Assembly (NCBI GenBank): GCA_018402605.1
Contig: JAGYIK010000082.1
Location: 1 to 5,051, forward strand
Direction: 5' to 3'
DNA: 5,051 nt
From: Litorivicinus sp.
GTDB taxonomy: Bacteria > Pseudomonadota > Gammaproteobacteria > Pseudomonadales > Litorivicinaceae
Positions 4,801-5,051 of this stretch are shown here, one piece after another. The notes under the pieces are model-generated. The model was not told where the DNA came from. It did no database searches and was given only the letters and a program-made list of their open reading frames with translations. Numbering within the stretch: the first letter of the stretch is position 1; every line of letters begins with the position of its first letter. The translations under genes and the position numbers were made by a program.

Positions 4801-5051
4801 CTACGATGACAACTTGCCGTCATTTTTAAATTGTTCAGTCAGAGAAGTCACAATTGCCCGAGCATGCTCTTCTGGCAGATTAAATTCTTTGCGCAATCGC
4901 TCGATGTGCAAAGCCTCTTCATCGCTAATCGCTCCGTCAGCGAGTGCTTTACCGACTTCGGCTTCAAAGATCGCGCGCCGTTTTGCCAATTGATTCGAAA
5001 ATGCACTGCCGACGATGCCTGTGAGTAATGCCACCGAGCAAACTCCCATCA
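4801..5051 (-). CDS. C-terminal part of a membrane protein, possibly ion-channel-like
   Basis: The frame ends at TAG (4803-4801) and remains open to the right edge, so the ATG at 5049-5047 is probably internal. The visible 82 residues begin with a hydrophobic helix (2-17, containing LLTGIVGSAF), then SNQLAKRR at the membrane boundary, then a soluble helical tail (26-78) rich in Glu, Lys and Ala. A segment ADGAISDEEALHIERL (37-52) looks like a short helix-turn-helix with an EF-hand-like acidic turn. A last hydrophobic helix ending in basic residues and followed by such a tail resembles the end of the pore helix and the cytoplasmic tail of bacterial voltage-gated or two-helix potassium channels; this is recalled family resemblance, not proof. 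It is convergent with the tRNA and lipoprotein genes. The coding call is good and the function tentative. Confidence 0.65.
   Translation of the reverse strand, partial: MGVCSVALLTGIVGSAFSNQLAKRRAIFEAEVGKALADGAISDEEALHIERLRKEFNLPEEHARAIVTSLTEQFKNDGKLSS

Noticed and set aside
1..5051. CRISPR array or tandem repeats
   Set aside because: No regularly spaced direct repeats were seen on either strand.

Overview
The window reads as a chromosomal housekeeping segment of a gammaproteobacterium with roughly balanced base composition. The main evidence is gene order. A GacA/UvrY-type response regulator overlaps uvrC, pgsA follows, and a tRNA-Leu(UAA) lies just downstream. This matches the E. coli uvrY-uvrC-pgsA-(glyW-cysT)-leuZ arrangement and the similar gacA-uvrC-pgsA cluster of pseudomonads. 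The proteins agree: UvrC keeps the same iron-sulfur cysteine and catalytic residue pattern as E. coli, and the response regulator's DNA-binding domain is nearly that of GacA. The genus cannot be told from the sequence.

Layout. Positions 1-750 (+) are the 3' part of uppP/bacA (undecaprenyl-diphosphatase), cut by the window edge. Positions 823-1473 (+) encode a GacA/UvrY-family regulator whose receiver domain has lost most of its phosphorylation pocket but keeps the acceptor Asp. uvrC (1460-3277, +) overlaps it by 14 bases, and pgsA (3287-3841, +) follows nine bases later with a TTG start. These three look like one translationally coupled operon. A gene for a small unrecognised lipoprotein (3905-4342, +) has its own extended -10 promoter. 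A strong promoter with a GC-rich discriminator then drives tRNA-Leu(UAA) (4405-4491, +).

Positions 4492-4800 hold no protein gene. They contain a clear intrinsic terminator oriented for minus-strand transcription (4512-4540). Upstream of it on the minus strand is a stretch that folds into several hairpins with GGA motifs in loops, a candidate small RNA of the CsrA/RsmA-sequestering type. At the right edge, 4801-5051 (-) is the C-terminal part of a membrane protein, possibly ion-channel-like, that continues beyond the window.

How the parts may fit together. UppP recycles the lipid carrier for cell-wall synthesis, UvrC carries out dual incision in nucleotide excision repair, and PgsA makes the precursor of phosphatidylglycerol. 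The regulator family normally activates sRNAs that titrate CsrA/RsmA. The window therefore contains a GacA-like protein, a GGA-loop hairpin next to that gene's ribosome binding site, and a candidate GGA-rich sRNA about 3 kb away. This possible regulatory circuit is an inference from sequence patterns and is the most interesting thing here.
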